DNA from: Struthidea cinerea
Lineage: Eukaryota; Chordata; Aves; Passeriformes; Corcoracidae
Assembly: GCA_013397865.1 (NCBI GenBank)
Contig: VZTI01003411.1
Coordinates: forward strand, 62,001 to 126,000
Length of the DNA stretch: 64,000 nucleotides
Direction: 5' to 3'
Below, piece after piece: positions 36,677 to 50,900 of this stretch. Within the stretch, counting starts at the first letter, position 1, and each line of letters opens with the position of its first letter. The translations under genes and the position numbers were made by a program. The notes beneath the pieces are model-generated. The model was not told the origin of the DNA, did no database searches, and saw only the letters and a list, made by a program, of their open reading frames with translations.

Positions 36677-39600
36677 TTAATGCCATTGCTTTGTCCTGTC
36701 TTGCAAGTTATTTTTATTGTTAATACTTTTCTGACGCTTTATACCTAGATGTTAGGAGCAACCTGGTCTCATTTGTGATGTATTTGAATCTTTCTTCATA
36801 TCTGCTACTCACAAAATCAAAGAATTTCTCCAATGTTGAACACTAAATAAAAGGACATGGTGATAAATTCATCAAATCTGGCAGGCAGAATAAAGCTGAA
36901 AGGATTTTTTTTACATATATATAATATAGCTGCAGCTTCTTTCTTCTAAAAGTTAATCTCACTTTGTGCACTCAGGAAGCATAGTTAAATTCTGAATAAC
37001 TGCTCCTAGTTGAAACAGAAAGAAAAAAATTGCATTTCATTTATGAGTAAAGAGTGCAATACAATGTGATTTGTGCCTCTTTTTACTATTTTAGAAATAA
37101 TATATTTTTTCTTCTTTTTTCTTCTTGTAGACTGATATATGCAAATGACAATGTATAAAAAATATTCACATAATAATAAAATTGTTTGAAAAAATAAAAA
37201 AAAGCAAATGTCAAAACCTGCAAATATTGGAGTAACAAATGTTAAAGAGTAAAATTAATGTGTTTGTAGAAAGAATTTGTGAGAGGCCTGTATAATATTA
37301 TCTTGTTTTAATTAAAGGTCTTTTTTCATAAAGACCTCAAGTTTTCATTGGTTCTGTTTCTCATTTTATTAGACATTATCAGGTCCTGCCTAAAAAATAA
37401 AAAGGACCCTGTGCAAATAAAACCCTCCTATGTTTACTTTCTTCCCTAGTGTTAGGGAGTTAAAGTGGAGGGGGAGACTGTGAACTTGTTGGAATCTGTT
37501 GTTTCTCTGTATAGGGACTCGAAGACAGAGTGTGATTAGTTGCTTTAGCCAAAGCCAGTTAGCAGTCCAACAACTTAATTTAAAATCTGTTCTTGTGGTA
37601 GTCTGCAGTGCTGGGAAAAGTGGTTTTCCCCATGTTTGACAGCCCCACATGTGAACCTCACAGCACAACTTCTGCATGTGACTGAAACCGATGTGGCCAG
37701 CAACAGACTCTGAGTGGGATTATTTCACTTGTCCCCCTCTCTGCTCTCAATCTTTCTTTTGTCTATTAGTTGAATTTCCATTCCACCAGTTAATACTGTG
37801 ATCAATTCGGATGTGAGAGCAATTCGTCCTTCGTACAGGTCTTAAGCCTTTTTTCCATCTACCTACATGTTTTCCCCAAATCCTGTGATTGCTTGGGCTC
37901 AAGCAACAGAGACAGATGGAGGTTGTCACATCTACATGCAAATGATGAAGAGATGATGGCTGTTGGCCATTGACTTGCAGTGGCAGATGCATCTTTAACT
38001 TGTACCTCAAAGGAGCCCCTTTTAAGGATCCTGTCACCATCACTGGTTGCTGAAAATGTAAAACCAGATCCTCAGCTCTCATGTACTCTGCTATGGATTC
38101 ACTGTGTTGCAACAGCAAGCCATTTACACAGCAAAACTCTCACCTGGATAAAGCTAAGCCAAGGAAAATGTGAGAGACTAGGGAGGTGCTCAGTGCTATT
38201 GAAAAGGTCTTGTAACATCTAATATCAACATAGAAATCTGACATGGAATGTATTTTTCAAATGCGATAAATTTTAAGGTGGTCATTGCTGCATGTATGTA
38301 TACCAGAAATCTGAATTTGAGAATAAATGACTACATTTATATATATCTCCTTAACCGAAGCTGATATCTAAGTTAGATTCTTTGTAACATTACTGACAAA
38401 TTTTATGAGGATCTAGAAAATTCAGTGAAAATGTCTTCACGAAAATGGTATTGATAGGCTAAATTTGTAGATCAAGACCTAGCCACATTTGTGTAACATA
38501 AAAAAATGTAGCTGATCAGGTCACTGTGGGAACTGACAGCTCGAAGCATTGATAAAAGCTGCAGCATTGACTGCTTGTATTTATGTTAAGTGGTATCTTC
38601 ATAGATTCATAGTTGTTTCCATTTAAAATAGTAGCTGCATTATGTTTTCCATGTGCTAGTGTAAAAAAAAAGAGGTGTACTTGTGGGGAACAGGAGGGAA
38701 GGGACAAACGAAGGCTCAGAATTTCCGTTAATTAATCAACTTTGCTATAGAAAAATAATGGGTGAAGTAGCAAGCAAAATAATATTTATGTGTTTGTGTG
38801 TGGAATAAGTCCAAATGTATTAAAAGACTGATTAATTCTAAGTTCCCAGTGGTTAATACTAGCCTCTATTTTTGGTACTCTGATATTTGAGTTTATAGAA
38901 TATATATTCTCTTCCTTCTGACTTCTCTGTAGTCATTTCTGTTAATTATCATCTGAAACACTATGTAGTCCACTTCTAAGTGACATAAAAATACAGTAAT
39001 TCTCAGAAATTGTCCCACTGATGCCTATGAAGCTATTTGCAAGAGAAATTGCTGGCCAGAGTAAGCAAGGGCTCTATTAAAGGGTTCAAATGGAAGATAA
39101 AGTTAAATGTATGTTTGCTTGATATTTTCTTGTTCTCTAACAGTCTTTTTGTTTAAATCCTTATTTCTTCTTCTACTTATATTTCTAACTCTTAACTCTT
39201 GCTCTGTTTCTTCTTCCTTTTTTTTTTTAATTTTTCTCTTTCCTCCTCCTAATACTGCATTTTAACAAGATTTTGTGAGTCACACTGATTCCAGGCAAAC
39301 AAGCTGCTGTACTGTAAAATAAATAGCCTTGAAATGCTACAAAGTAAATCACTTGCCTTCAAGATTAAGCTTAAATGTTTGCTTCAGCTTCATGTCTGAA
39401 CATCCTTCCACTTAACCAGATGATAGCAGACTTTTTGCCAACAAAACATATCTTTACTAAACCAGGGCCATCTTTCAATAAGAACAGAACAGTATGATGC
39501 CCTCTGCCATCAAAACATGCCTCTAGCCCTATTTATTTATGAGGAGCTTTGTACTGGATACAAACTGATCATGAATGTTATCCAGCTTTATATAAGACGT

Positions 39601-41061
39601 CACATGGTATTGGTAATCTGATACAGGGTTTTAAATGGATAGCTACACTGCCAGTTGGAAGTGCCAGCATTTTTTTTCCATTTTGCTATCAAATGGCATA
39701 GCATGAAGAAATAGTCAAGCCTTCACTGAGTTTATATCTCCTGCAGAAGAATTGCTACGCCTTTATTTTGCCTTTTATTCTTTTGAAATATAATAAACTA
39801 TTTAGTTTTCTTTATGGAGAATCCTGGAAATAGATTGTTTTAGGAAGAGTAATCCATGTTTTACTCCTTTCACCCAAATATATCTTTTTCACAACCTTGT
39901 GTTTCCACATCTGTTTGCAGCATTTTATTAAAATAGTTATACTTTGATTTTACAGGTCTGGAGAGCCTTGAGAAACAGATAGGGCTTCAGACAAGAAACA
40001 CTGACTTTTCTTGGTGTTTATTCTCAAAGAATTCTATTTGATCACATATACTTGTTATTGCAAATCTAGAGAATCAGCTTTGCATGTGGATTAGGTATAT
40101 AACTGACATTTGCTTCATGCAGGCATGGAAAAATCTAACCTGGTGTGAGAAACCTGAAGTGTGACTAACATCCTGAATTTTTGCTTTGCAACATAATCTA
40201 GAGAATGGATGAGCATTAACATGGAAAATCTAGGCTCTTTTTCCCAGAGGGCACCTTTGCATTATTGTACCTGAAATGCTTTGTGTGCTCTATCACTTTG
40301 ATCTGAAAGCGAAAATCTGATTAACACTTCGAGTGTTTTAAAGGTAAACTTAGTAAAGCTTTAATGGTTGCCTTGAATCCATAGTTTAAATCATTTTAAG
40401 ACAAGTTAAATTAAGATTCTGGAACTGGTCTGTGCGTGCTTAAGGGAAGGAAAATTGCCTGATATGTGCTTGACTTACTAGGAAGCAGGTATGAGAAAAA
40501 ATATGGCAGACGGAACATCTAAAAAAGTGAAGAGAACCTAATCGAAAATTTCATAAGCAATTAGATGATAGTATAGGTAAAGATGTCTCAAGCCAGCCTT
40601 TCAGTAGCCAATTATTTAGCAAACATTCATTTGCAATTGAAACAGCTTAAGTAGAGATGTGACTGGGGGCAGGGGCTGGAACTGGTGAGGAGAATTGCAT
40701 GCTCAATATTTGTATGTATGTTTCTCCTACCATGACAGAAAGACCTGTAGGTTTGTATGCTTCCCTAAGTTTGCGTATTAGAGAAACTGAATAGCATGAC
40801 TGAGTTTAAAAGGGGTGACATTAATGTGAAGTCTAAGGATTCTTTATGTGCATAAAACCATGATGGTTCATTCCATGAACAGCTGCTAGCCAAACAGCCT
40901 TTTAAAAAGCCTTTTGGAGACAACACTGAAAATCAAGAGCTTATATCCTCACTGCAGGATTTGTACACTGAATTTTCAAAAATAGGGCACCTCCAAATAT
41001 GTGTTAAAGGGTAATGTAAATGCCTCTTTGGGACTCAGGAGGGTATTAATGTATATCTCAC
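36677..41061. other. AT-rich noncoding stretch, no supported gene
   Basis: No repeat family or gene is seen. A 123-codon minus frame at 37747-38118 has no motif or splice support. TA-rich simple sequence occurs around 36917-36930 and pyrimidine-rich sequence around 39170-39250. Otherwise unique AT-rich DNA. Confidence 0.55.
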
Positions 41062-41644
41062 TAAAACAGTTTGACCCCAGCCTCCAGCTAAGCCCCACAC
41101 AGCCACTTATTCACTCCCCTTGAAGGGGACTCGGGAGAGAATCAGAACAGTAAAAGTGAGAAAACTCATTGGTTGAGTTAAAGATGGTGAAATAAGTAAA
41201 ATAAAAGCCACACATGCAGGAAAAGCAAAACAAAGAATTAATTTACCATTTCCCGTCGACAGACAGTTGTTCAGCCATCCCTGGGAAAGCCGGGCTCCAT
41301 CATATGTAACAGCAACTTGGGAGGACAATGCCAACACTCGAATGTCCATTCTCTTACTCCTTCTTTTTCTCCCTCTATATGCTGAGCATGATGCCATGTG
41401 GTGAGGGATATCCATTTGGTCAGTTGGGGTCAGCTGTCCTGGCTGTGTCCCCTCTCAAGTCCTTGTGCACCCTCAGCCCTCTCGCTGGTGGGGTGGGGTG
41501 AGAAGCAGCCTTGACTTCTGCAAGCCCTGCTCAGCAATAACGAAAACACCCCTGTGTCATCAACACCATTCTCAGCACAAACCCAAAACCCCATACCAGC
41601 CACTGTGAAGTAAATGAACTCTCTCCCTGCCAAAACCCATGCAT
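41062..41644 (-). mobile_element. Solo LTR of an avian endogenous retrovirus
   Basis: Read on the minus strand this is an almost complete copy of a long terminal repeat that I know as common in bird genomes. It starts in a GGTTTTGGCAGGGAGAGAGTT region (plus end near 41644). It then runs through TCATCAACACAGG-type sequence, a GGGACACAGCCAGGACAGCTGACCCCAACTGACC region, a degraded TATA region (AGCATATAGAGG at about 41378-41390) and a GGATGGCTGAACAACTG region. It ends near TGGGGTCAAACTG at 41066-41078. Length (about 580 bp) fits a single full LTR. No internal retroviral sequence or second LTR adjoins it, so it is a solo LTR left by recombination. Minus frames at 41107-41415 and 41430-41633 lie inside it and are not genes. 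Target-site duplications are not recognisable. Confidence 0.82.
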
Positions 41645-44529
41645 CAACATAACACTGAAATTACATCTTAGTACCTAATAGAGAAGTTTTACAGTGTTAA
41701 GTGTATTTAAACATTACTAGATGTTTTGAAACTGTTTTGAGGTGGTGACTTAATTGTCCAAGTTTTTATCTGAATGAATCTGGCTCTTTGATACTTTTAC
41801 TCCTGACTTTGTGCAGGCTGCAGAACTCTCACATTTTCAGGGAGCACAGAATAGCTGAAGCCTACTAGTGAAGCTATGTCAAAGCTTGTAACAAAAACCT
41901 TCCACTGGGCAATTTATTTGAGGTTATGTTGTCACTTTTTGGGGGAGACTCTTTATTTATACTTTACCTGCACAGTGGTTCTGATTATTGATTAGTGCTA
42001 TGCTATAAGAAATAAATAAAAAAGTTTATGGATTTGCTTGTACTTCAGGCAATTGCTGAAGATTCCATTGTAGTTATACTTTTCTGTGCTGAGAGAACCT
42101 TAGATACTAAAAATGTGGTATCTAAAAATGATAAGCCAGAAGAAAACAAAACCAGCCTGTTTGTAAATTGTATTACTGAAGAAATACAGAATAGAATAGA
42201 AGAATGAAAGATGTTAAGATGTTAAAAATCTTCCTTCTCTCTTTCTCTAATGCAAAATTTTCTAGGAGCTAAAGGGTGGGAGTGCCAGTTCCAAACCACT
42301 ACAAGTGTTCAGCAGTGGTAGAATTGTCCACGGAAAGGTGCATCACATTTCAGGGTTTCTATCCTTATACATTCAGAACTAAGGATTAAGGAACCACAGC
42401 TTAATTATGGAGAGATGAGGGCAAGCTGGCAAAGGTACTACAGTCACATGATTTCCAAAGATAAACACAACCAACACATATATTTTAAAATGCATTTCAT
42501 TTTTTATTAATTTAAAGCTATTTAAATTGTAAGGGTTTGTGAGACTGGTGTCCTACATGTCCTGACCAATGCATGGGAAGAAAAATTATATCCCCTTTTA
42601 ATGAAATTACAAAACATTTCCTTGAGATCTGATCCTGCAGCTTAATAGAATTGTCTCATCTTATGGACAACTTAGCTAATGCTGGTGTAATCAGAGATGG
42701 CTGTTGTAGCATGAGTTGGAAATACATCATTAAGAATGTAACAGCTGCGACTTCCGCTTAAAGTTTGTCATTATACCTTGAAGTACAAACATTCAAAATA
42801 CAGTTCAAAAGAATATAGAACCTTCAGCAAAGTGACTTTCACCACTGAAAAGAAATTAACAATAAAAATACCGGTGTATATACAACAAACAAGTATAACA
42901 GATTTGTGCAGTCCATCAGAAATTTGCCCCCTTGTGTCTGATGACTACAGCTATCAGGGTAGGACAGAAGGTCTTTGACCACAGTCTAAAAGTATATTTT
43001 GCACTTCCTTTTGCATACTTGATTTGCCTCTTGTATGCAAATATATTTGCTCTATATTTGTTAAGTGTCTCCTATTAATCTGCATTGACCTTATTTTCTT
43101 TAGCAGATTGACTAACTTGCTTTGTGCAGGTTACACAGTAAGGACAGCTTTAGTAGTTGAATTAGACGGTCTGCTTGCTTTTTACAGTACATTTTATTCG
43201 ACTAAATGTACAGTAGACAGGCTTAAAACCAATACCTACAGGTATCTGTTCAGCACAGTGCTCAGGAAATTAACCATGGAGCTCTCATTAGCATTAATGG
43301 GTGCTTAGTGGTTAATTTACTGTGCACCATACTAAAAACATTCCCCCCAGGGTGCTCACCAGCCTGTGTGGGAGATTTTTCCCTGCTGATGATACTGTAA
43401 TTGTATTTTATTAGATCAAGTTGCAAGTGAAAGATTTTGATTTCCATGACATCTGTGACTGACTCCGAGTCAAAGACAAAACACACACACCTGTGTTCAT
43501 TACAAGTCAGCTGTGACAGCAAGATACTCCCCTCAAGCAGCTCTTGTGGAAGATACAGCAGAAAAAAAAGTACTATAAATACTTCCAGTTTCTTGTAACA
43601 TGGAAGTTTACAGCTAATATATTTTTTATGATAAATATTAAATATTAAAAGACAAAGCTTTCAAAAATAACTATTCAGAAATTCTTAATAGACCTTGAAA
43701 TATTAGCTTAGTCTTATTATGCACGTGTTTTCAGTTAAAAAGAGAAGACTTCAAGAAATTAAGGTAAATCAACTGGAATCAAGAGTTTGGGAACTCAAGT
43801 CTTAAAGAAGTGAATGTCTTCTCAGTCAGAGGTGCAAAAACTCCCTTGAATTCATGCTCCAGTCCAAGACAAACGCTCCCAAATTCTCTTCTGAATAAGG
43901 ACTTTTAAAAGAGCATTTACCTCAAGCAGAAAACTATAAAAAATGTGGAAAGTAGAAAACAAGAAAGAATCTTGTCCATGGTTGAATAGAAACAGTGGGC
44001 TAAAGGAAGACAGAATCAACATGCGTCTTTGCTTTAGAAAGAAGATTCTTAATTTCTTAACAGTACACAAAGAAGGCAGATGTGCTTAAAACTATCTTTT
44101 ACCCAAAACAGATCCAAATTATATCTGTTTCACTTACTAATGGGACTAATGCTAAGCACAAAAGCAAAGGCAGGCTTACTAAAGCAAATCTCACTAAGCT
44201 TCATGTATGTGTATGTGAAGAAGATGGGAGAGAAAAAGATTATATCCTTCCCAAAATATTGGAATATAAAACAATCAGACAGACAGTGTTAAGAAATATG
44301 AGTGGCACCATAAAACTCTGGAGTAATATAAATTCTAGGTACACTTAAGACAAGAAAGAAAGTAGGGAGCAGACTAATAAGGATTTATAAGGGTGACCCC
44401 ATTGGGAAAAATGTTAGCAAATGTTGACAATATGAAAGAGATGGAAGTAAACAGCATAAAACAAAGGGCTCATAGATTATATTAGCTGAATCTCAAGTAA
44501 TAATTTGTTGTTGTTGTTGTTAAAAGAAG
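41645..44529. other. AT-rich noncoding stretch, no supported gene
   Basis: No gene is supported; open frames are under 95 codons. 43130-43330 is unique sequence with an ATGCAAAT octamer nearby (about 43035) and several ATTA words. From about 44080 the sequence becomes purine-rich and may be decayed retroelement, because a CR1 remnant follows, but I cannot align it. Confidence 0.5.
44505..44521. repeat. (TTG)5 microsatellite
   Basis: Five TTG units directly before the CR1 remnant. Simple repeat. Confidence 0.9.
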
Positions 44530-44660
44530 TAAAAGTCAGTCTAATTTGTCTGGACTTCAGAGAACTATGGGGAATCATGGGTTACATTGAGAAAAATGGG
44601 GATTGATAGGGAATTCCAGAATGAGTGAGGAACTGGCTAGAAGAGAGATGAGTAGATTTA
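44530..44660 (+). mobile_element. CR1-like LINE remnant (reverse-transcriptase region)
   Basis: The stretch reads GTCAGTCTAATTTGTCTGGACTTCAGAGAACTATGGGGAATCATGG, then ...GAACTGGCTAGAAGAGAGATG. It parallels the CR1 ORF2 segment that normally encodes a D-x-S-K-A-F-D-T-V core followed by a W-x-x-N-W-L motif. The TTTGACAC(T) core is mutated and gaps are present. This is an old, non-functional piece with both ends lost. Confidence 0.5.
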
Positions 44661-47600
44661 ACTTTAATAGTAGTACATTGCTTGTGTGTTGCTGCTTATC
44701 TGATAATATAGACCCCAAAATGTTATTTATCTTACAACTAGTTGGTCACTGGGATTTTTTAAAGATCTTTTTCTTCACTGTTGTCTGTAATGCTGTACTA
44801 AAGAGCAACTGTTACAGCGTCTGTCACTTAAACCTATGTCATCAGTGTCACAGATTCTCATAATTCATAATGGCAGTATCATTCTTGTGCATTACGGGCT
44901 TTGACATCACTGGTTTGTGATACCCATCTATTATTATTTTTTTACCCTAACCTTTTTCCCCATTATTGCACATGTACATGCTGAAGTGTTTGCCACTGTT
45001 AAGTGACCTGCTAATACCCTGGGTCAGCCTCACATCAAAAAGGTACACAAAAAATGTTTAGGACAGTGCTTTGCACTCTAATAGTTTCTAGGAAAGTTAA
45101 GCATAAAACTGAGCTTGGGTAGCCTTTTTTAAGACAGAGAAAGTTGTTGCCTCCAGAAAAAAGACCTTTCATTTGTTTCAGATATGTTTACAGAATACCT
45201 TTATAAAATCTGGAAGCATATTTAAAGTGGTTATCTGCCTCAGGGTAGCTAACAGATATATTACAATCTCCAGTTGTGGGTGAACTGTAACAGATGTAAT
45301 GAAGAGAGTGGTGCAGGAAAAGCACAGGATAAAATATGGTATATCACAGCTGGAAGGCTAATGTCTTTCTTTTCACAGATATACAGATTGACTGCTTGTA
45401 GCAGTTCACCGCAAGTAAAGAAAGGTAAACATGGTTTCGCTTCAAAAGGAGCCTTGCTGGGCTTGGAATAAAGCAGTTCTAGTGATAGAGACAGAAGAAA
45501 ACTGCAGGTCTTTCCTACCTTTCCCTCCCCAGACATCACATTTGTTGCTGTGGTTTAGGTGATCACAGTCATCTGTTTCAAAATTTTTTGAAAGAAAATG
45601 ACACAGTGTAGCTTTTGTTGTCCCTGTATTTTATGGTTGCTATAAACATGCTGGGAAAGAAACTTCTACCATTAATTTTCAGAAGTGTCTGTTATTTAAA
45701 CACTGTCAACCTATCAACTAATGTTCCTTTGCAAAAGTGAGACAAATTTCTGCACTAGGAAAAATTATGACAAAAATTATTAACAGTTTTGGAAGGTTTG
45801 TGCTTGTTTTCCTCAGTAAAGAATTTATTTTCCATCACTGCATTCTTCAGTATTAGCAGTTTTGTTAATCTATTTCTTCTTAGCTTGAGGGAAGATTGAA
45901 AATGCTTGCTGAGTGGGTGAGGCACTGAGCAAATAGCACTTGTAGGAAAGGATGGCAGGCAACAGCCTGTTCTTAAACAGCACAGGAGGAAATAAAAACT
46001 GCTACATTCATCCCTATTATGAAGAGACCTGGAAAGAAAAGACTATCAAGAGAGGCTCCTAAAATTGCAAAATAGTTGTGTTACATCTGAAAAAATACAT
46101 GTATGGCAAAATGACTAAAACTGTTTTCCAGAAGAGTGGCAATACTGGGGTACACTGCGTACAAAGGGGCATCCATAGCTCCTACAATATGCCCTTCATT
46201 GTTCCCACCAGCTGAAGACATCCTTCCCTCTACCAGATGTAAAAATAAAGTTCTATCAATGCCCACAGGAAGGCTTAAATGTTTCTGGAAAAAGTGATAA
46301 AACTTCATAGGAAAAATCCTGACCCCACTGAAGGACGTGGAAACCTACCCACCGGCAGGTGTAGAGTCTGATTTTTCTCTCTAATTAGCAAAAAATCAAC
46401 TGGAAAAATAGACAGAACTTGATTCACTTCTTAACAAAGACCAGGTCCATCTTCAGCTTTTATCCTTGGAAAGTGAGGACTGAATACACTTTTTTGCCAT
46501 AAAAATCAATTCTCAACCATGCAAGGAGCTGGAAACGAGGTGGCAAAACTAACGATAGACAGCAGGGTGTAGTATGAGTAAGGATAGTTTGTACATCCAC
46601 TTTGATGATGAAGAATATTTAATAAACCTAGCATTTTTACAGTTAATAATTGCAAATACAATTCTCTGTGATATACTTTCATCTTTTACCAATATAAAAT
46701 AGTTTGATGAGATGATCTGTTGGAAAAAAAATTCAAAAGTTTTTCCAGGAGAAAATTCTCGTCTAATGAAATTGAAGCATATTGGGGGATGGACAGACAC
46801 ATGCCAGCTAAATTTATCTAAATTGAGACATTGATCTGCACCTACACAATATTTTTTTTTTCCAAATTGCTAGATACTGCTTCACACAAATAAAGCCAAA
46901 TAATTCACTGTAACGAAAAAGATTATTTTAATATCTTTGACATTTCCCAGATATTACTTGTTGTGACTTTGCTTCTTCTTTCTCTTTTAATTGGTTATAA
47001 ATGGATATCTCTCGCTTCTTGCAGTTCAGACTTAAAAGGAAACTATAAGTTTTCTGATAATTCACTTTCTATTAGTTTTAAAAGTGCTCAGAGTTTCCCT
47101 TACGAGACTGTATTGAACCTACTTCCTGTGGATGCAGACACATCTTTGTTTTTCTTCATGGACTTTCAGCTAGACCACGAGATTGGGTAACCTATGTGGT
47201 TTTGACACAGAGTGTGCACTTGTACTGCAACTGCTAAAAATTGTTTGCCAATTTCCTAACAGTTGAATTTTTTATCTTTTGTGATAACATGAAAAAGAAT
47301 TCTTATCTGGTCTCATCACTACCTGATATATCTAGAACACAGAAATTATTGGCTGGGAAGAATGCATGATAATGGGATGGCTTCTGTACTAGAAACACAG
47401 ATAAATGTTTAGTGCGTCCCTTAAATCTTTTTGTAAAACACCTGACATGCTGCTATCCTGCACGGAAATGCCAAAACTTTCTAGTACTGGAATCTGGACT
47501 GACTATGAACTGCCCTATATCAGCATGACTGATGCCAGCTGTGAGCGTGTTCATGTTTTCTCATGTACCTGCTGGTCACATCCTCCTTTACAATTTCCAT

Positions 47601-47893
47601 AGCTAAGTCAGGCGCAGCAGCACACCATGCAGTATGTGCAACACTGCTGCACAGAGCACGTTCCTGCACAAGCTGCCAGCACACAGGTGCCTACATCTTA
47701 AACACTGCACCTTGGAGCACCTGGGCTTAGGTGTTAATTTTAGATGTCCCTAAAAAGTCTCCGTAACTTAAAGACTACTGCAGTCAGGTAACATAAAATT
47801 CCTCCTATACAAAATTTCTGTTTTCTTCTTCCTTCCCTTTAGCCGTCTCTGCACCGCAAAATAAGTACTATCTCATAGCACTGAGGAGAAAGA

Positions 47894-47923
47894 GTTATAT
47901 GGGCAATATCATGCCCATATAAC
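47894..47923. repeat. Perfect 12-bp inverted repeat with 6-nt loop
   Basis: GTTATATGGGCA is followed by six bases (ATATCA) and then TGCCCATATAAC, its exact reverse complement. The bases just outside do not pair. It is too short for a typical microRNA precursor, and no T-run or other terminator context applies in a bird. Confidence 0.95.
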
Positions 47924-50900
47924 ACATGCCTGGTATATGGGCTACAGTCTCTGAAAATTTTCTGCTCTCATATTGCAGAAAATTCTGTACCTTTTACCAT
48001 AGATCTGTGGTGTTCTTTCCAACGAGCATGTAAATAGTGGTTTTCTGCATATATAATCTCAGTGATGCTGTAGCTGCATGGTATGACAATTATATCTTGT
48101 GTATATTTACAGGGAGCAGAATAGCCTAGTTTAATTATGCAAAAATATTTATCTCCCCTAATACCATATCTGAAAAGTGTATTTCCCACTCCCACAGTTA
48201 AATGTATCCTCCTATCAATTTCTCATGTGTAGCTCTCAACACAATGCTTTACATTTTCAAAGTGCTTTAGAAACATTAACTAATTAACTAATGCATGTCA
48301 TTATGGGCCTGTGAATCTTGGATGTCAAAAGGCAAAAGACAAGGCAACTAGAGTGAATTAAATAAAACACAGATTAAATTGCCAGCACAGCAGCCCCCAA
48401 TATAGCAAATTTCTCTACCCTGTGCAAAAGTCTCTCATCTGCACTACTCTTTCTTGCTTCTTTCTTCTGGTGTGAGGTAGCACTTCTTGGTGATAATCTT
48501 TCCCTTCAATTTAGGTCCCATAATTCATGGCACTTGTCTGCTCCTGCTTCAATACATATGAGCATAAGATTACTGTCCTTGAGATGTGGTTAAGATAGCA
48601 TTTTTTACAAGACATACTTACTGCACTGTCTTGGAATAGGAATTAATATAAATGCAGCAATCCTGACTTCTTATTCATACAAAAATCCTATTTGTCAATT
48701 TTGATCAGAGTCATGGTCTGAAAGTAAAATCTAAATATGAGACAATGATAGGAAATATTTATGTCCTTTGATACAGTTCTGATATTGAAAGGTCTGTATG
48801 AAGGTGTCTGATCTTTTTCCTGGGAGAACGTTCCTCATGTACTGGATACAGCCCAATAGCAAAAAAAGTCATTTGACTCACAGCTTATTTATAATCATTC
48901 TCTTTCCCTGGGTCTCTTCAGATAAGGACAGAGAGTAAATTCTTGTCTAGATGGCTGTTTGCTCCTGGCCTCCTTTTCCCAAAATTCTTTAAGCCTTCCC
49001 CTACACATATGGCATGTTCATCAAGTGACCCAGCTAAATGCTCTTCATTCAAAGAAGAGTTCCTAATATGTAATGGTGCTCTGTTTTCACGGCTGGAACC
49101 ATGTTTTTTCATATGAAACTGAATGTGACCTTCATTTGGCCAAAATGAAGACCCTTTTTGCAGTCACTGGACATATTCTCTTTCAGTTACACTGAAAAAC
49201 AACATTTTGTGTACAGACTGATGAATTCGTGTGACAGGTGAAAAACTTGAGGATGCAGTGGTTTCACAGGAGATGGTGAAGCCAATCTGATTGGGGGGAT
49301 AGGTGGATTGTTCAGCACAATTCCTCCTCTGCAAGAAGCATTAAGCATTAGGTCTTACATGGTAAACTGATTCATTGAGAAAATCAGGTTGTATATTGCT
49401 CATTAGATTCCATTTAACATAATAAAACACCCTAAGAGCTCCAGAGAAGGATGAAGATGCAAAGGGAGAAGGGAGAATAGTGGAGCACAGCAGAGCATAG
49501 GTGTGTCCTGTCACTCAGGACAATACAGCAATTCATTCTTTCTTTGGGAATGACTAGGTGGGCAGGTTTTCTGAACTGATGTGCGTTTGTAATACAAAGT
49601 TTGTAAGGAAAGTTACTTGCTGCTTAATTATTCTTAAGTTTTCTGAAAAATTAGAATTTACTTCAGTGATTTTATCATCTTTCATTCTATATCCTCAAGC
49701 CCAACTCTTCGGTATTCCTAGGGGGCAAATAAAAGTTGTAGGTAAAAGGCATCTTAATAACTGCTGGATAATAACAAAAGTTCTGACAATTTAAATTGAT
49801 TTTGCACCTCAGTATTAATAACTGCAGAGCCATTATACAGCTATTAATGATGATACAGCTATTATAATTACAGCTATTGTAATAAATGAGGAAATGATTT
49901 CACTGGCTTAAGCAGAAACATTATAGTATAATCTATATGAAATGGCAGTTTTCTCCCTCCTGCAGATACTTCATTAGCACAATCATACTTCTCTAGTAGT
50001 AGCACCTAAGAGTCCCTTACTGGTATGAAAGAATTCCTGACAGCAGTGCCAACTTACTTTGCAGTTAATGTGAAGAGGCCTGAACTATAAATATTTTTGT
50101 GACCTTTATGAATGCAACCAGATTGCTAATTTTAAATGATAAGTATATAAACAGGTTGGAAAAGCTGGACTGTACCGCTGAAAATTTGCCATTAACAAAT
50201 TTTTTCCCAGAAATGTATGTTCAAGTGATTAATTACTTCATGTTACACTTGTCATAAATCTCCCTGGTGCACTGTGCTCCCCCATCTGTCTGTCTCATCG
50301 CCACAATATCGCTTGCTCTACATGTAAGTGTAGTTCCTTCTCCAGATATGTGGTTAGAAAGGCACCCAGAAAGACTTTATAGAAAATGGAGGGCAGAGGT
50401 CCAACAGAGTACAATGTACTGTTGATGGAGTTGTTTTGCAACAAGCTTTTAGAGACAGGGATTGTCTTTTAATGGTGTTCACAGTGCTTCATCAAATGGG
50501 CTTCTCCCAGACTCACCACCCACGGCTGAGGTGTCTGATCTTTACCACAATCCAAAAATAACTGTATTCAGTTCAGATATGTTCCTTGTTTTAATTTATC
50601 TTTAATAACAGTCTATAGATCAAATCTACCCTTTACATTATGGTTAATAAATAGTGTCCCAGCACAAAAGTTCTAAACAAGCTATTTTGGCTGCTAAGAT
50701 GGAGACACTTTCTCCAGAGCTAATGAAACTTTTATAAAGCTTTTATATAGACAGGATTGGTCCCTGTCTATCAGATCTTGGGGGAGAATTTTATAATCAA
50801 GGCTTAACGAGGTAAATGTCTATGATTGGTACATTCAAGGACATCTTTCGCAGCTTTGTGAATAAAAGATATTATCACCTCATATAAAGTAGGAAAGAGA

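Noticed and set aside
41107..41633. Two minus-strand open frames of 102 and 67 codons
   Set aside because: Both lie inside the solo LTR, which is noncoding.
43188..43213. Inverted repeat GTACATTT ... AAATGTAC
   Set aside because: Only 8 bp with a 9-bp spacer; common by chance.
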